Virus record (IMG/VR): IMGVR_UViG_3300043570_001980
Location: 186,001 to 250,000 of that record
Length of the DNA: 64,000 bases
Source: a virus
Reading direction: 5' to 3' (one strand)
Every line of letters begins with the position of its first letter. Position 1 is the stretch's first letter. Below the pieces are notes generated by a model. That model had not been told where the DNA came from, ran no database searches, and saw only the letters and a list, made by a program, of their open reading frames with translations. The translations under genes were made by a program, and so were the position numbers. Of this stretch, positions 11,801 through 19,769 are shown one piece after another.

Positions 11801-12293
11801 CTAGACTGGCATTAATAATCAGTGTTAGTTGTTCAAACCAATTTGGGTTTGTTGGGTCGTTCCAATCAATGGTAACATTTGAAAGATTAATTCCGTTGTA
11901 GTCAACAACATTTTCTGTGGTCGACACAGAGAATACTTTTAACAATCCTTGAGCGGCTTCGTTACGCTTTGGAGTATAACTTATAAGATTGGCAAGACGA
12001 ACAACGCTGTCACGACGTTCAGCGGTGTCCATAAAGTTTTCGCGAGTGTTTAGATCATTACGGAATGCAAGACTCTGACCCATAAAGGCCATAACGTCAA
12101 GTAATGCAATAAATTCCGAACTTTCAATGTAGTCATTGAATGTTTCTGGATAATAAAGTCTCAGGTAGTCAACGAAGCTCTTGCGTAGTGTTTCAAAGTC
12201 GTAACTTTGAAAGTCGGCCTCGCGGTAGGTCTGGTATAATCTTTTCCAGTCCTCAACTCCAAATATTGCGGTTTGTCTTGCTGTCTTTGCCAT
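8814..12293 (-). CDS. 6: Baseplate wedge protein gp6
   Basis: A protein of 1,159 residues. The N terminus (EDWKRLYQTYREADFQSYDF, then a region with IALLDVMAFMGQSLAFRND and ISYTPKRNEAAQG) is the conserved start of T4-like gp6, which forms the dimeric core ring of the baseplate wedge and belongs to the baseplate J-like superfamily. T4 gp6 is about 660 residues; this version is much longer, mainly through inserted beta-rich sequence in the middle. It follows gp25 with a 47-base gap containing a late-promoter-like CATAAATA and a GAGAGA ribosome binding site. Its stop overlaps the next gene's ATG by one base, so the two are probably translationally coupled. Confidence 0.9.
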   Translation of the reverse strand: MAKTARQTAIFGVEDWKRLYQTYREADFQSYDFETLRKSFVDYLRLYYPETFNDYIESSEFIALLDVMAFMGQSLAFRNDLNTRENFMDTAERRDSVVRLANLISYTPKRNEAAQGLLKVFSVSTTENVVDYNGINLSNVTIDWNDPTNPNWFEQLTLIINASLVDSQKYGRPGNKQTLLGIDTSEYAINLVPGFLPVIPYTTAVDGVNMPFEAVSGTSQGKDYIYEPAPRPNGVFNVMYRNDSLGFGSENNGFFFLFKQGVLQNQDFNLAEALPNRTVNINIEGINNQDYWLYQLDNIGSIATEWKYVESVYAAALEQLSPDQRKIYSITSRTNDQITMTFGDGVFSEVPVGFYRTYVRASNGLRYIINPEEMQSISLPISYISRTGRLETITFTCGITTPVSNAAPRETIDEIKQRAPARYYTQNRMVNGEDYNNFPFTLYNSIIKSKAVARSSTGTSRYVDFTDITGKYSSTNIFASDGVLYRQNVLPSFDFAWINRNDIVDTIANNIEPILPGRSMQQFYYANYPRPSLSVLNFAWNQSTTVVRETTGYFYVGTPTSPQSIGSYASNNAKYLTQGSLIKFAAPSGYFFDANNKLVAGVPLRADEKLIIWATIMAVVLDGTNQGLGNFPDGTGPVILNNFVPTGALAVEVIPKFIDDLPSTIRQQMLQQIELFRNFGLGYNNLTSTWYLITSSNLHQDAPFSLSYAQNTEGLNLDASWLIQFITNGVSYTVVSRGLDYVFASVLQTRFTFDGNESIYDSRTGLVIDDFIKVLKTNSKPDSNQPLTSDVKMDIIAQPVQSDGYVNDYEVIVSYVDSDADGVADNPDFFDEIVAPNIDPNSKLIFLKQTVDFDNLERYLPVEPGIVNAQYATKNDIEVVKTQFVGGQVFYAYDEKVFYELVFTVVNGIVQRTLVQTNIYKARIGRQTLGFQYRHNSPLTNIIDPGSTNIIDLYLVVAEYYTAYQNYIKDTTGTVPEPSPPTISELSTAYAKLDDYKMISDNLVPNTVVFKPLFGPKAAASLRATIKVVKAPKVTATVSEIKSQVIANVNNYFTIDKWDFGDSFFFSELAAYLHTQMGSIISSVVLVPLNPLKSFGDLYEIRSAPNEIFVNGATVADVQVIDALTQSNIQSQTPVSGLYPVSVSSTGRLNSTLSQTGEY

Positions 12294-12311
12294 ATTCTCT
12301 CACTGTTTTCA

Positions 12312-12319
12312 TATTTATG
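12312..12319 (-). promoter_or_regulatory. Late promoter box upstream of gp6
   Basis: CATAAATA on the minus strand, 18 bases before the gp6 ATG, with a GAGAGA ribosome binding site between. It matches the T4 late consensus TATAAATA at seven of eight positions and is the box form seen most often in this window. Confidence 0.65.
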
Positions 12320-12340
12320 GTTTGTATAAACTGAGTAGTT

Positions 12341-12715
12341 TTAGATAAAACTTGCTCTACGAGTTTCTTGGTCAAAGAATATGGCCAATCGTTCTGCCGT
12401 TGAACTTCCTACCACTTGTACTGCAACTTCAATTAGTATCCCATTAAGCTGTGGATAAACTGATGCATCTGACAGATAAATTCTTGGGTCACCACCTGCT
12501 ACACGTTGTAGTTCAGCAAGAATACCACGTTCCGTTTCAGGAGTCTGATTTTCAAATATAAAACTCCAAATTATAGTACCATATCCTGGGCGGCCAGGCA
12601 GCTCACCTTGCTGAATGTTGAGAGCATTTGACAGGTCTTGCTTGATTAACTCAAAGTCAACCAGGGTAAACTTTTTGTACTGATTGATAGTACTGAAACC
12701 AATAAATGTAGGCAT
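12341..12715 (-). CDS. 25: Baseplate wedge protein gp25 (GPW/gp25 family)
   Basis: 124 residues, close to T4 gp25 (132). The family signature ELPGRPGYGTIIW is at about residues 38-50, followed by the characteristic RGILAELQRVAGGDPRIYL segment. gp25 is the small sheath-initiator-like wedge subunit that contacts gp6 and gp53 and starts sheath assembly. It lies between gp5 and gp6. No Shine-Dalgarno sequence is visible; an AATAAATA box ends only five bases before the ATG, so its mRNA may be leaderless. Confidence 0.92.
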   Translation of the reverse strand: MPTFIGFSTINQYKKFTLVDFELIKQDLSNALNIQQGELPGRPGYGTIIWSFIFENQTPETERGILAELQRVAGGDPRIYLSDASVYPQLNGILIEVAVQVVGSSTAERLAIFFDQETRRASFI

Positions 12716-12720
12716 GCTAT

Positions 12721-12728
12721 TATTTATT
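12721..12728 (-). promoter_or_regulatory. Late-promoter-like box abutting gp25 start
   Basis: AATAAATA on the minus strand, separated from the gp25 ATG by five bases (ATAGC). With T4 late geometry, transcription would start at the A of the ATG. Confidence 0.45.
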
Positions 12729-12765
12729 GGTTATTTTTCGTGAGGTTGGTGGATTTTAGAAATCA

Positions 12766-15042
12766 TCAGCCAAATTTTGGTGTTGGAATTTTTGGATCAC
12801 CAAGTATGCTTGTTAATGCTTTGTCAAGGCCTGCACGTTTTACTGTGCCAACTGCATTTGTTACCTGTTGTCCAACTGCACCAAGCTCGCCAGCTTTGGC
12901 AGTAACAAACGATGCGGCTTGACTAGCACTCTTGGCTAGATTATTAAATTCTGAAGCAATGGCTGCTGGTGCATTACCTTTACTCCAGGCTTTGGTAGCA
13001 TCAAGTCCAAACTTTGTTGTACTTTGTACAAGAGCCGCTAGCTGTGCTGGACTTTCTTTACCTGTGGCCAATCCTGAAGATTTAAGCCCTGCTAGTGCCC
13101 CTGTCATGAGTTCTTGCTGTGCCATATTTTGAATTTTATCGCTGGACAACAACTTGCTCAAGTTACCTACACCACCTTTACCAGTCCAAACTGTTGGGCT
13201 TGCCAACACTGATTGTAGTTTAGCAGGGTCTGACAGATATTGCTGTACCGTTCCTGGCTTTAAGAAGCCCGACGACTCCAATTGCTTAGGACTCAGTCCA
13301 TACTTGCCAATACCTTTTGTAGGGTCAACTGAGTCTAATTTAAGTCCTGACGCTCCTGATGCTGATGCTAACAATCCAGTAACCTGGCTTTTATCCAAGC
13401 TACCTAGGCTGATTTCAGCAGGTGATTGACTTAGGAAGTCTGCTGAATTAATTGGGTTTGAAATTAATTGATTGTTAGTTTCTGTTACTGTCATTTCTGC
13501 AGGAGTTTCAATATTGCCTCCGCCTGCAATGTCCGTTGTTGTTACAGCGCCAACATCACCACCAGCAACGTCTGTTGCTGTTCCATCACCGCCGCCAGCA
13601 TCTCCACCTTCGCCATCAAAACTCACATCAGCAGATACCCCTGTATTGTGTGCAGACCAAGGTTCATGTGTGGGTGCTCTAGTGACAATTGTTTTAAGTT
13701 TACCCGGAGTTGACGTCCATCCTGAAGGGCCAAACGAAGTATCTGGTAGCTCGTAATCTGTAAACGGTTTTGGATTTTCCGGGGGAGAGGGTGCAGTACC
13801 ACCATTTAAATCAATTGTGCCTGCTACCAATACCAAACTATCACCGGCATCCCATCCACCTGAACTGCCATTTTTAAGCACCAGTGACCCGTCGGCAGTG
13901 ATTCCAATATCAGCTTTGCTGTACATTTTGATAGCACTGGTTGACAGCAAGTCAAAGGATTTGTCACCTTCAATTTTGATTGTTCCACTTTTTACGTTGA
14001 AATTTTCCTTGGCATAGATGTTAACATCCTTGTCTGCATGAAGATTAATAGTTCCCTGTGTTCTGACGTTTACAGAATTTGTAGCGTACACATCAACTGT
14101 GCCCTCGGCCCCTAGCTCGATCCAGGCTTGACCGTTGGCATGCACAATGTAAAAACAATTGCCATCATCACTCATTGTGATTTGGTGGCCTTTGCTGGTC
14201 CGAATACGAACTAAATTATCTTTACCTTCGAGGTCTCCGTCATCCATGACAATGCTGTGACCACCACGACGAGCAATTACTTTTAAGTCTTGTGGTCTTA
14301 CTGCGCCACTTTGTAATTTTTGTTTAATATCAGATTCAGCAAGTCCACCTTGATAAATTGGTCGACCGGGAGTTGTTATACCGTAGGCGCTTGACGGGCT
14401 TTCTCTCTGGCTATTGCTATTGATTGGTCCACGTACGGTATCATTAATTAATCCCTGTTGTAGCATTTCTGCGGCAACAACCGAGTGTACTGGCTTGGCT
14501 TGATCAAAGAATCGTGGATTTTCAGAAATTTTTAAATTGGTATTGTTGATTTCTGTTACTGGTAACTGTGTAGCTGATCCAAGCAAAGCTTTCTGACTGT
14601 CTGACAATTGAAATTTTTTACTAGAGCCAATTGCTGGTAGCATGTGAGTAATTCCTTCTTCAGGAACACACCCAATATAATATCCTTGGTTTGGATCGCC
14701 AGCGACAAATATACAAATAACTCTGGTACCAACGTCAGGAGGAGTAAACCACATGCCATAACTTTGTTGATTGCCAGTAAATGTTCCAGTTCCAACATTA
14801 GTTCCTGTGTGAGGAGTAACTCCGTAAAATGGCGGAACATAACTTACAGTACGCCAAAGACTTTTATCTTTAGGGTTACTTCCGCCAAACTGTTCAATAT
14901 AAACTTGCAGTCGTCCTGACCTGGTGGGGTCAACGTTGTTCATAATCCTGCCAATGTACGGCCCAAACTCAGTAGGGGTGCCTCCGCGATCAAACTTATA
15001 GCCGGCACCGCGGCCTTTGGTACGTTGAATATTATCAGCCAT
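12766..15042 (-). CDS. 5: Baseplate central spike gp5-like (OB fold plus beta-helix, no T4-type lysozyme domain)
   Basis: 758 residues. The N-terminal part (EFGPYIGRIMNNVDPTRSGR then DVGTRVICIFVAGDPNQGYY) is the gp5/VgrG OB-fold. Residues about 255-385 are the repetitive beta-helix spike, with HSIVMDDGDL, RIRTSKGHQITMSDDG, AWIELGAEGTVDVYA and DKDVNIYAKENF typical of gp5/VgrG needles. The lysozyme domain found between OB fold and helix in T4 gp5 is absent. After a Gly/Asp-rich linker there is a C-terminal extension of over 200 residues (GKYGLSPKQLESSGFLKPG, PTVWTGKGGVGNLSKLL) that vaguely recalls peptidoglycan-active domains, but I cannot assign it. The start ATG overlaps the upstream gene's stop (TAATG), indicating coupling. 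The protein should form the membrane-piercing tip of the tail. Confidence 0.85.
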   Translation of the reverse strand: MADNIQRTKGRGAGYKFDRGGTPTEFGPYIGRIMNNVDPTRSGRLQVYIEQFGGSNPKDKSLWRTVSYVPPFYGVTPHTGTNVGTGTFTGNQQSYGMWFTPPDVGTRVICIFVAGDPNQGYYIGCVPEEGITHMLPAIGSSKKFQLSDSQKALLGSATQLPVTEINNTNLKISENPRFFDQAKPVHSVVAAEMLQQGLINDTVRGPINSNSQRESPSSAYGITTPGRPIYQGGLAESDIKQKLQSGAVRPQDLKVIARRGGHSIVMDDGDLEGKDNLVRIRTSKGHQITMSDDGNCFYIVHANGQAWIELGAEGTVDVYATNSVNVRTQGTINLHADKDVNIYAKENFNVKSGTIKIEGDKSFDLLSTSAIKMYSKADIGITADGSLVLKNGSSGGWDAGDSLVLVAGTIDLNGGTAPSPPENPKPFTDYELPDTSFGPSGWTSTPGKLKTIVTRAPTHEPWSAHNTGVSADVSFDGEGGDAGGGDGTATDVAGGDVGAVTTTDIAGGGNIETPAEMTVTETNNQLISNPINSADFLSQSPAEISLGSLDKSQVTGLLASASGASGLKLDSVDPTKGIGKYGLSPKQLESSGFLKPGTVQQYLSDPAKLQSVLASPTVWTGKGGVGNLSKLLSSDKIQNMAQQELMTGALAGLKSSGLATGKESPAQLAALVQSTTKFGLDATKAWSKGNAPAAIASEFNNLAKSASQAASFVTAKAGELGAVGQQVTNAVGTVKRAGLDKALTSILGDPKIPTPKFG

Positions 15043-17975
15043 TAGTACTCTCTATCCATAATTTGTGACGGTTCTTCTGTGACATTTCCGTCTTCTTCCT
15101 CAGCTTGAAAATCCTGAGGTACGCCCACATCTTCGCCTCCCGAGTCCGGTGGCTCATCTGCTTCAGCATAATCGGGTTCTTGGTCATCGTAATATTCACT
15201 GCCGGTGTCCAATTCATCTCCGGCGGTGTCATCACTTATCGATTCATTGTAAGTGTCATCATACTCCTCAGCTGAGTTGTCAACCTCTTCAGAGTTTGCG
15301 CCAGACATACTTCTTGTACGAGATGTGCCTGCTGATGTAGATCTTGCCTGCTGGTTTGACTCAGCGTTTTGGTCAGCAATCTGTTGTGCCAAATTGTCTG
15401 GCACAGGAAATGTAACTAGTACACCTTCTAAGTCTTGTGTGAAACGGCCTCGGCTAAAGTTACTGACAATTTTAACTGCTTTGTAAACATAACTGTGTCT
15501 TGCATCTCCAGCTCGTCCAATACTGCGATTTGCATTGTAGTTCTGTGTGCCAGGGTCCATTATACCTGTGTTCATATTATAGTCAACTGGCTTGTTAAAC
15601 GAAACTTCAAACAATGCTTCTTGACTCTCTGTATTGATAGTTCCATCAGGTAAGAAAGGTCCGTAGTTGAATCTTAAGCCAGCAACACCCGACCATAATT
15701 CTCCTTGTTGAATCCATGCTGGATCTCCAACAATGGTCAATCGTGCTCTGCTTAGGTCGGCTGGACTATACAAGTAATCGGCAGCGTTGGCGCCTGGTTC
15801 ATTCACACGACCTTCAATGCCCTGATCAGTCTGATTGCTTCGAGGCTGGAATGCACGTTTTTCGTATTCACGATAATCAACTAATCTAGTGGGTGGTTTT
15901 TGTTTAGTGTTAGAAACAATGTAATAGAGATAGTTGTAGTCTTGATTAAAATCTAGTATTTCGTTGTTCTCGCCGGTAAACCAATAGCTATATTTTTTGT
16001 GTGTTCCTTTAAATGCACTATTCGGAAAGTAATCACTTTTAACATCGCTGACAGCATAAGGGCTCAACTGATAGGTAATCTTATATGCATAGTCTCTGCG
16101 CTTTTCGTCATACTTGATAGGAGTTGCTTCTAAACCAATTCGGTACCAGCCCATGATCTTGCCCGGAACACCTTGTGGTTTTTCTTTGTCTGTAACTGGG
16201 TCGATAATTTTAATCTGTTGGTCTGTGATGTAACTGCTGGTTCTTGTTACTTCATCTATGAACTGCACAATACTTTTACCTGCTAGAATACTAGTTGTTT
16301 TTCCAGTGGTATTCATGCTTTGTTTTTCTCCTAGCCCCTGTTGATCAGCACTGGTTGCCTGTATCATAGGAGTGTTCTTTTTATTGGTCTGGCCAGGAGG
16401 AACAACTTTAGCACTTTCTAAAATTGAATTAGTGATTATAATTTCGTACTGGTCAGGAACATTAAAAATTCCTTTTTTAACTTTTTCTTGTTCGTATTTG
16501 TTTAATGCATTGACTAGACCAGACACAATAGTCGGGTTAGGCGCGGCACTGGCTTTTGGCGGAGCTGAATTTTGAGTTGGGCTTGTACCAGCATCCACTG
16601 TGCTAGTTCCTTCGACTCCGTTTTCTCCTACTACCATTACACCTTCTTCGGGCTGTGCTTGAGGTAACCCGGCTGTGCTTCCACGGCCAGCACCGGCAGA
16701 ATATTGAGGGCCAGTGTCTGACCTTGGTTCCCTACCATTGGTGCCGCCTGTTTGATTTATAGTCGAGAAGTTGGCATTGCCAACCAACAGTTCTTTTAAA
16801 GAGGTTGACGTTAATTCAACATTATAAGGGATTACTCCACGGGCTTGACCTGAAGCAATTAAATTTTGTGGGCAAACTGCTTCGCACTCATATTCAGTTA
16901 ACTTGTTGGCAATACGAAATTTGATCCCGGTAAATTGAAAAGGTATAAACTTTTCAATGATAGCATTAGAATCACTGTATCCATCTGGACTCTTGGTACC
17001 CGACCCTTTGACTAGTGTTCCGTTACTGTCATATCCATAAAAACGAATTACCATTAAAAAGTTTTGTGCTGAATAGTTTTGTTTGCCGCCAGTCTTTTTT
17101 CCAACATACTGTTGAGTTGCCGCATATAAATTGTCTAGTAAACTGATGCCATTGGGTTCAACAATTTTAAATGTCATCTTGGTAGTGTTGTGTGCAGAAT
17201 TGGTGCCTTTGCCATTTAATACACCTTCAAGTTTTACATCTTCAATATAAAAATCCAAAGGAAAAAATTGATTTCTGCCCAGTGATGCCTGTTGAGGATT
17301 TAACAATGCACTGGTCATTTCTTCAACGTCAAACGACAGCGGAACACTTGATGTAGTGGTAAGTCCCGATGACACAGGTGCTCCTCCACTTTGCATCAGT
17401 AGTTGATTGCCGGGAACTGTTTTGCGCTTTGTGCGCACCATATTTTTAAACTCTTCAGGACCTAGAATATACATGCTGATACTGTAAGTGTAAGAAACAA
17501 ACTTACTGAGTTCGTTGGGCTTGGGTGTAATTTTATTGGCACCAAACAAATTGTTTAGTGTTGCTCGTGTGGGGTTTGTTTGGTCGTCACCGGCAGCAAA
17601 TGGTCCCAATGATCTTGACGGTATTGGTCGACCTGCCATGTCCTCAGCAAGTGTGCCATTGGCTGCTTCCTCGTTGTTTTCACCTTGTAGCCCTTCTTCA
17701 GGCATGGACGGTTCAGCAGTGGGAGGAGGTATAGTTTGAGTGTCGCTTATTTCTCTGGTTTCAGCGTCGGTACCAAAGTCTGCGTCTTCATTGTAACTGT
17801 CAGCATTGGTATCTGTTAGATCTTCCGGTCCCGGAACAATTTCCCCTTCGTCATTTAAGTAACTGACAGTTGTGTCGGGCTGTATGAAATTGGCACCATC
17901 GTCTTGTGCAATCTGTGCATTAATAATAATTTGCCCGGCGCTGTCCGGACCGTCATCTGGTGGTATAGTTGCCAT
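15042..17975 (-). CDS. Probable baseplate hub structural protein (gp27-like position)
   Basis: 977 residues, starting immediately after gp53 and overlapping gp5 by one base. Three parts are visible: an acidic N-terminal ~130 residues; a folded middle with FVSYTYSISMYILGPEEFKN, FFPLDFYIEDVKLEGVL, TFKIVEPNGISLLDNLY and FLMVIRFYGYDSNG; and an acidic, low-complexity C-terminal tail (AEEYDDTYNESISDDTAGDE). Near residues 830-870 it reads YVYKAVKIVSNFSRGRFTQD, the kind of segment seen in hub proteins of the gp27/gpD type. Lying directly before the gp5 spike, where hub proteins usually lie, it is best called a hub protein; the homology to T4 gp27 itself is inferred from position and these motifs. Confidence 0.6.
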   Translation of the reverse strand: MATIPPDDGPDSAGQIIINAQIAQDDGANFIQPDTTVSYLNDEGEIVPGPEDLTDTNADSYNEDADFGTDAETREISDTQTIPPPTAEPSMPEEGLQGENNEEAANGTLAEDMAGRPIPSRSLGPFAAGDDQTNPTRATLNNLFGANKITPKPNELSKFVSYTYSISMYILGPEEFKNMVRTKRKTVPGNQLLMQSGGAPVSSGLTTTSSVPLSFDVEEMTSALLNPQQASLGRNQFFPLDFYIEDVKLEGVLNGKGTNSAHNTTKMTFKIVEPNGISLLDNLYAATQQYVGKKTGGKQNYSAQNFLMVIRFYGYDSNGTLVKGSGTKSPDGYSDSNAIIEKFIPFQFTGIKFRIANKLTEYECEAVCPQNLIASGQARGVIPYNVELTSTSLKELLVGNANFSTINQTGGTNGREPRSDTGPQYSAGAGRGSTAGLPQAQPEEGVMVVGENGVEGTSTVDAGTSPTQNSAPPKASAAPNPTIVSGLVNALNKYEQEKVKKGIFNVPDQYEIIITNSILESAKVVPPGQTNKKNTPMIQATSADQQGLGEKQSMNTTGKTTSILAGKSIVQFIDEVTRTSSYITDQQIKIIDPVTDKEKPQGVPGKIMGWYRIGLEATPIKYDEKRRDYAYKITYQLSPYAVSDVKSDYFPNSAFKGTHKKYSYWFTGENNEILDFNQDYNYLYYIVSNTKQKPPTRLVDYREYEKRAFQPRSNQTDQGIEGRVNEPGANAADYLYSPADLSRARLTIVGDPAWIQQGELWSGVAGLRFNYGPFLPDGTINTESQEALFEVSFNKPVDYNMNTGIMDPGTQNYNANRSIGRAGDARHSYVYKAVKIVSNFSRGRFTQDLEGVLVTFPVPDNLAQQIADQNAESNQQARSTSAGTSRTRSMSGANSEEVDNSAEEYDDTYNESISDDTAGDELDTGSEYYDDQEPDYAEADEPPDSGGEDVGVPQDFQAEEEDGNVTEEPSQIMDREY

Positions 17976-18275
17976 TTAAAATCCTAGTGCGGCACGTAAG
18001 GTAGTAATTTTAGGAACGTAAATCTTTTTTCCTGCTTCAAAGTCCCAGGGTGGTGCTTGTAGTGTGTTTGGGTTACGTTGATAGAATACCCACCAAAGGC
18101 CGGCGTTTTCATACAAGTCAAAGGCCAGCAAATCTGGTCTGTACTGGTACGTTTGATTTATGCGAAATAGTTTGTCGTCATTTTCTTTTGGCAATGATCT
18201 ATTGACCATCATGTCCAAATAGAATTGCGTATACTTTGTGTTAAAGTACGGACTGGTTGAGTCGTAAACAGCCAT
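17976..18275 (-). CDS. 53: Baseplate wedge protein gp53-like
   Basis: 99 residues. It carries the conserved gp53 core YRPDLLAFDLYENAGLWWVF, followed by QRNPN and a closing IYVPKITTLR, the small LysM-like module that clamps wedge subunits together in T4-like baseplates. T4 gp53 is longer (196 residues), but short versions of this module are common in marine T4-like phages. The ATG overlaps the stop of the upstream gene (TAATG), and the next ORF starts directly after its stop, so it is embedded in a coupled baseplate operon. Confidence 0.8.
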   Translation of the reverse strand: MAVYDSTSPYFNTKYTQFYLDMMVNRSLPKENDDKLFRINQTYQYRPDLLAFDLYENAGLWWVFYQRNPNTLQAPPWDFEAGKKIYVPKITTLRAALGF

Positions 18276-19657
18276 TACCAGAATCCTCCTTTTAGTAGAT
18301 CGCCATTGGCAAATTGTTTGAGACTAAACTGTTTACTAACTTGTTCTCTACTCTGCATTGGCAATAGCGTGAGGCTTAGGTCAATTTTAGTAGGAACATA
18401 CGTTGGTCTATCTGTGCCCAATGTTGCTGGTGCCGGAGGACTAAACAATCCGCCCTTGCTCAATCCAGCAGTGGTCAATCTCTGCCAGGCTGATGAAAAT
18501 GGGTTTGTTGGCAGGTTTTGTCTGTCTCTGCGAAACTGTAAATCAGTGCCGTTGATGTTTGTACTTCCTGCACGAATGTAGTCAACATCTGTGGGTAAAT
18601 TATATGTAAACTGACTGACCACGCAAGGTGCTAGGTTAAATTGGTATTGGCCCAGACCTTGTAGATATACCAGTGGGGGAGGTGCACCTCGTTCAGCATC
18701 TTGACCATAGAACATTTTGGTAACACTACGGAAAAAATGTATCACTGCCAGCAGGTAATTTGCTTCGTAGGTGTCTTGTGCTGTGAATGTTGCTTGTATA
18801 GCGATCTCGCCAACGTAGCTGTTTTGATAAAAGTATCCGCGATAGTTGCTGTGTGTCAAATCGTAAGTTGAATAGTTGGCCTGGTAGTTGGTGTTGATCT
18901 GTGGAGTGTAAGGAAATACTACTCCGTCTGTGATTGCCAATGGCTGTAATATTCCTGGTTCTTCTGCTTTGTACAAATAATTTGCAGACGGTGCCAGGCG
19001 AAGTTTTACACGCCAGTCACCATCGTTGGCCTGTTTTCTTTGGGCCTGTAGTGTTGCTTGTTTTTGCGCAAGAGCTCGTGTGGCATACTCACGCTCGCCA
19101 TCAGCCTGGTCGGCACCTTCGTCTCTGGCTCTTTCTATTTCAGCATCCACATCAATGCCGGCATTGAAAATTTCAGCATCAACTTCTTCTGGAGACAACA
19201 ATGGTGGTTCTTGCAAGTCATTTTCATTGGCTGCAATTTGTTCATCAATACCGGCAAATTCATCCACATCTTCTGGTTCAAAGTTGTCAACACCTTCGTC
19301 CCTGGCTCTTTCTATTTCGGCATCTACATCAATGCCGGCATTGAAAATTTCTTCGTCGACTTCTTCTGGAGACAACAATGGTGGTTCTTGCAAGTCATTT
19401 TCATTGGCTGCAATTTGTTCATCAATACCGGCAAATTCATCCACTGGCTGAGGATCCGCTTCAAATTCAGCAATTTCAAAAAATGATTGGTCAGGCGAAT
19501 TGTCGCTGGTATTTGGAATAACAATCGGTTCTTCGTTGTTAATTTGTAAATTTATACCGCCAATAGGAACTGTAGTCCCACTGCCTTGTGCAGTAAGCGA
19601 TGTATATTCAGCATTGGTGACAAATTGTAATCGACCGTCAATTAATATGTAAGGCAT
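18275..19657 (-). CDS. Tail-tube-cap/baseplate-like structural protein with internal tandem duplication
   Basis: 460 residues, first gene of the baseplate operon, preceded by a GTAAATA late box and an AAGGA ribosome binding site. The C-terminal half (YQANYSTYDLTHSNYRGYFY, FRSVTKMFYGQDAERGAPPP, PCVVSQFTYNLPTDVDYIR, and the end REQVSKQFSLKQFANGDLLK) looks like a tube-like fold of the gp48/gp54 baseplate-cap group; that assignment is inferred from the pattern and the neighbours. Residues about 70-190 are an acidic linker consisting of two near-identical copies of a 59-residue unit (FAGIDEQIAANENDLQEPPL, then IDVDAEIERARDEG). The repeat is not part of any T4 protein I know. Confidence 0.55.
   Translation of the reverse strand: MPYILIDGRLQFVTNAEYTSLTAQGSGTTVPIGGINLQINNEEPIVIPNTSDNSPDQSFFEIAEFEADPQPVDEFAGIDEQIAANENDLQEPPLLSPEEVDEEIFNAGIDVDAEIERARDEGVDNFEPEDVDEFAGIDEQIAANENDLQEPPLLSPEEVDAEIFNAGIDVDAEIERARDEGADQADGEREYATRALAQKQATLQAQRKQANDGDWRVKLRLAPSANYLYKAEEPGILQPLAITDGVVFPYTPQINTNYQANYSTYDLTHSNYRGYFYQNSYVGEIAIQATFTAQDTYEANYLLAVIHFFRSVTKMFYGQDAERGAPPPLVYLQGLGQYQFNLAPCVVSQFTYNLPTDVDYIRAGSTNINGTDLQFRRDRQNLPTNPFSSAWQRLTTAGLSKGGLFSPPAPATLGTDRPTYVPTKIDLSLTLLPMQSREQVSKQFSLKQFANGDLLKGGFW
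19114..19444 (-). repeat. 177-bp-period tandem duplication inside a baseplate gene
   Basis: Copies at 19114-19267 and 19291-19444, period 177 bases (59 codons), differing by only a few bases. Divisibility by three keeps the frame. High similarity indicates a recent duplication or ongoing homogenisation. Confidence 0.9.
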
Positions 19658-19675
19658 ATCTTTATCCTTGTACCT

Positions 19676-19682
19676 TATTTAC
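19676..19682 (-). promoter_or_regulatory. Late promoter box of the baseplate operon
   Basis: GTAAATA on the minus strand, 18 bases upstream of the 19657 ATG with AAGGA between. It is probably the head of the leftward baseplate transcription unit. Confidence 0.5.
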
Positions 19683-19715
19683 CGTAAATAAAAACGGCAT
19701 AGTTAAAGATAAAGG

Positions 19716-19743
19716 TTGACAAGCGTTGTAAATATGCTACAAT
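19716..19743 (+). promoter_or_regulatory. Sigma-70-type promoter upstream of gp55
   Basis: TTGACA at 19716-19721, spacer of 16 bases, TACAAT at 19738-19743. A strong TTAGGAGG ribosome binding site follows at 19751-19758. A host-polymerase promoter fits early or middle expression of the late sigma factor. Confidence 0.7.
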
Positions 19744-19769
19744 ACGTGACTTAGGAGGCACATTAGCGA

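Noticed and set aside
19026-19486. Plus-strand 141- and 142-residue ORFs with internal repeats
   Set aside because: They are shadows of the tandem duplication in the minus-strand baseplate gene, and have no ribosome binding site.
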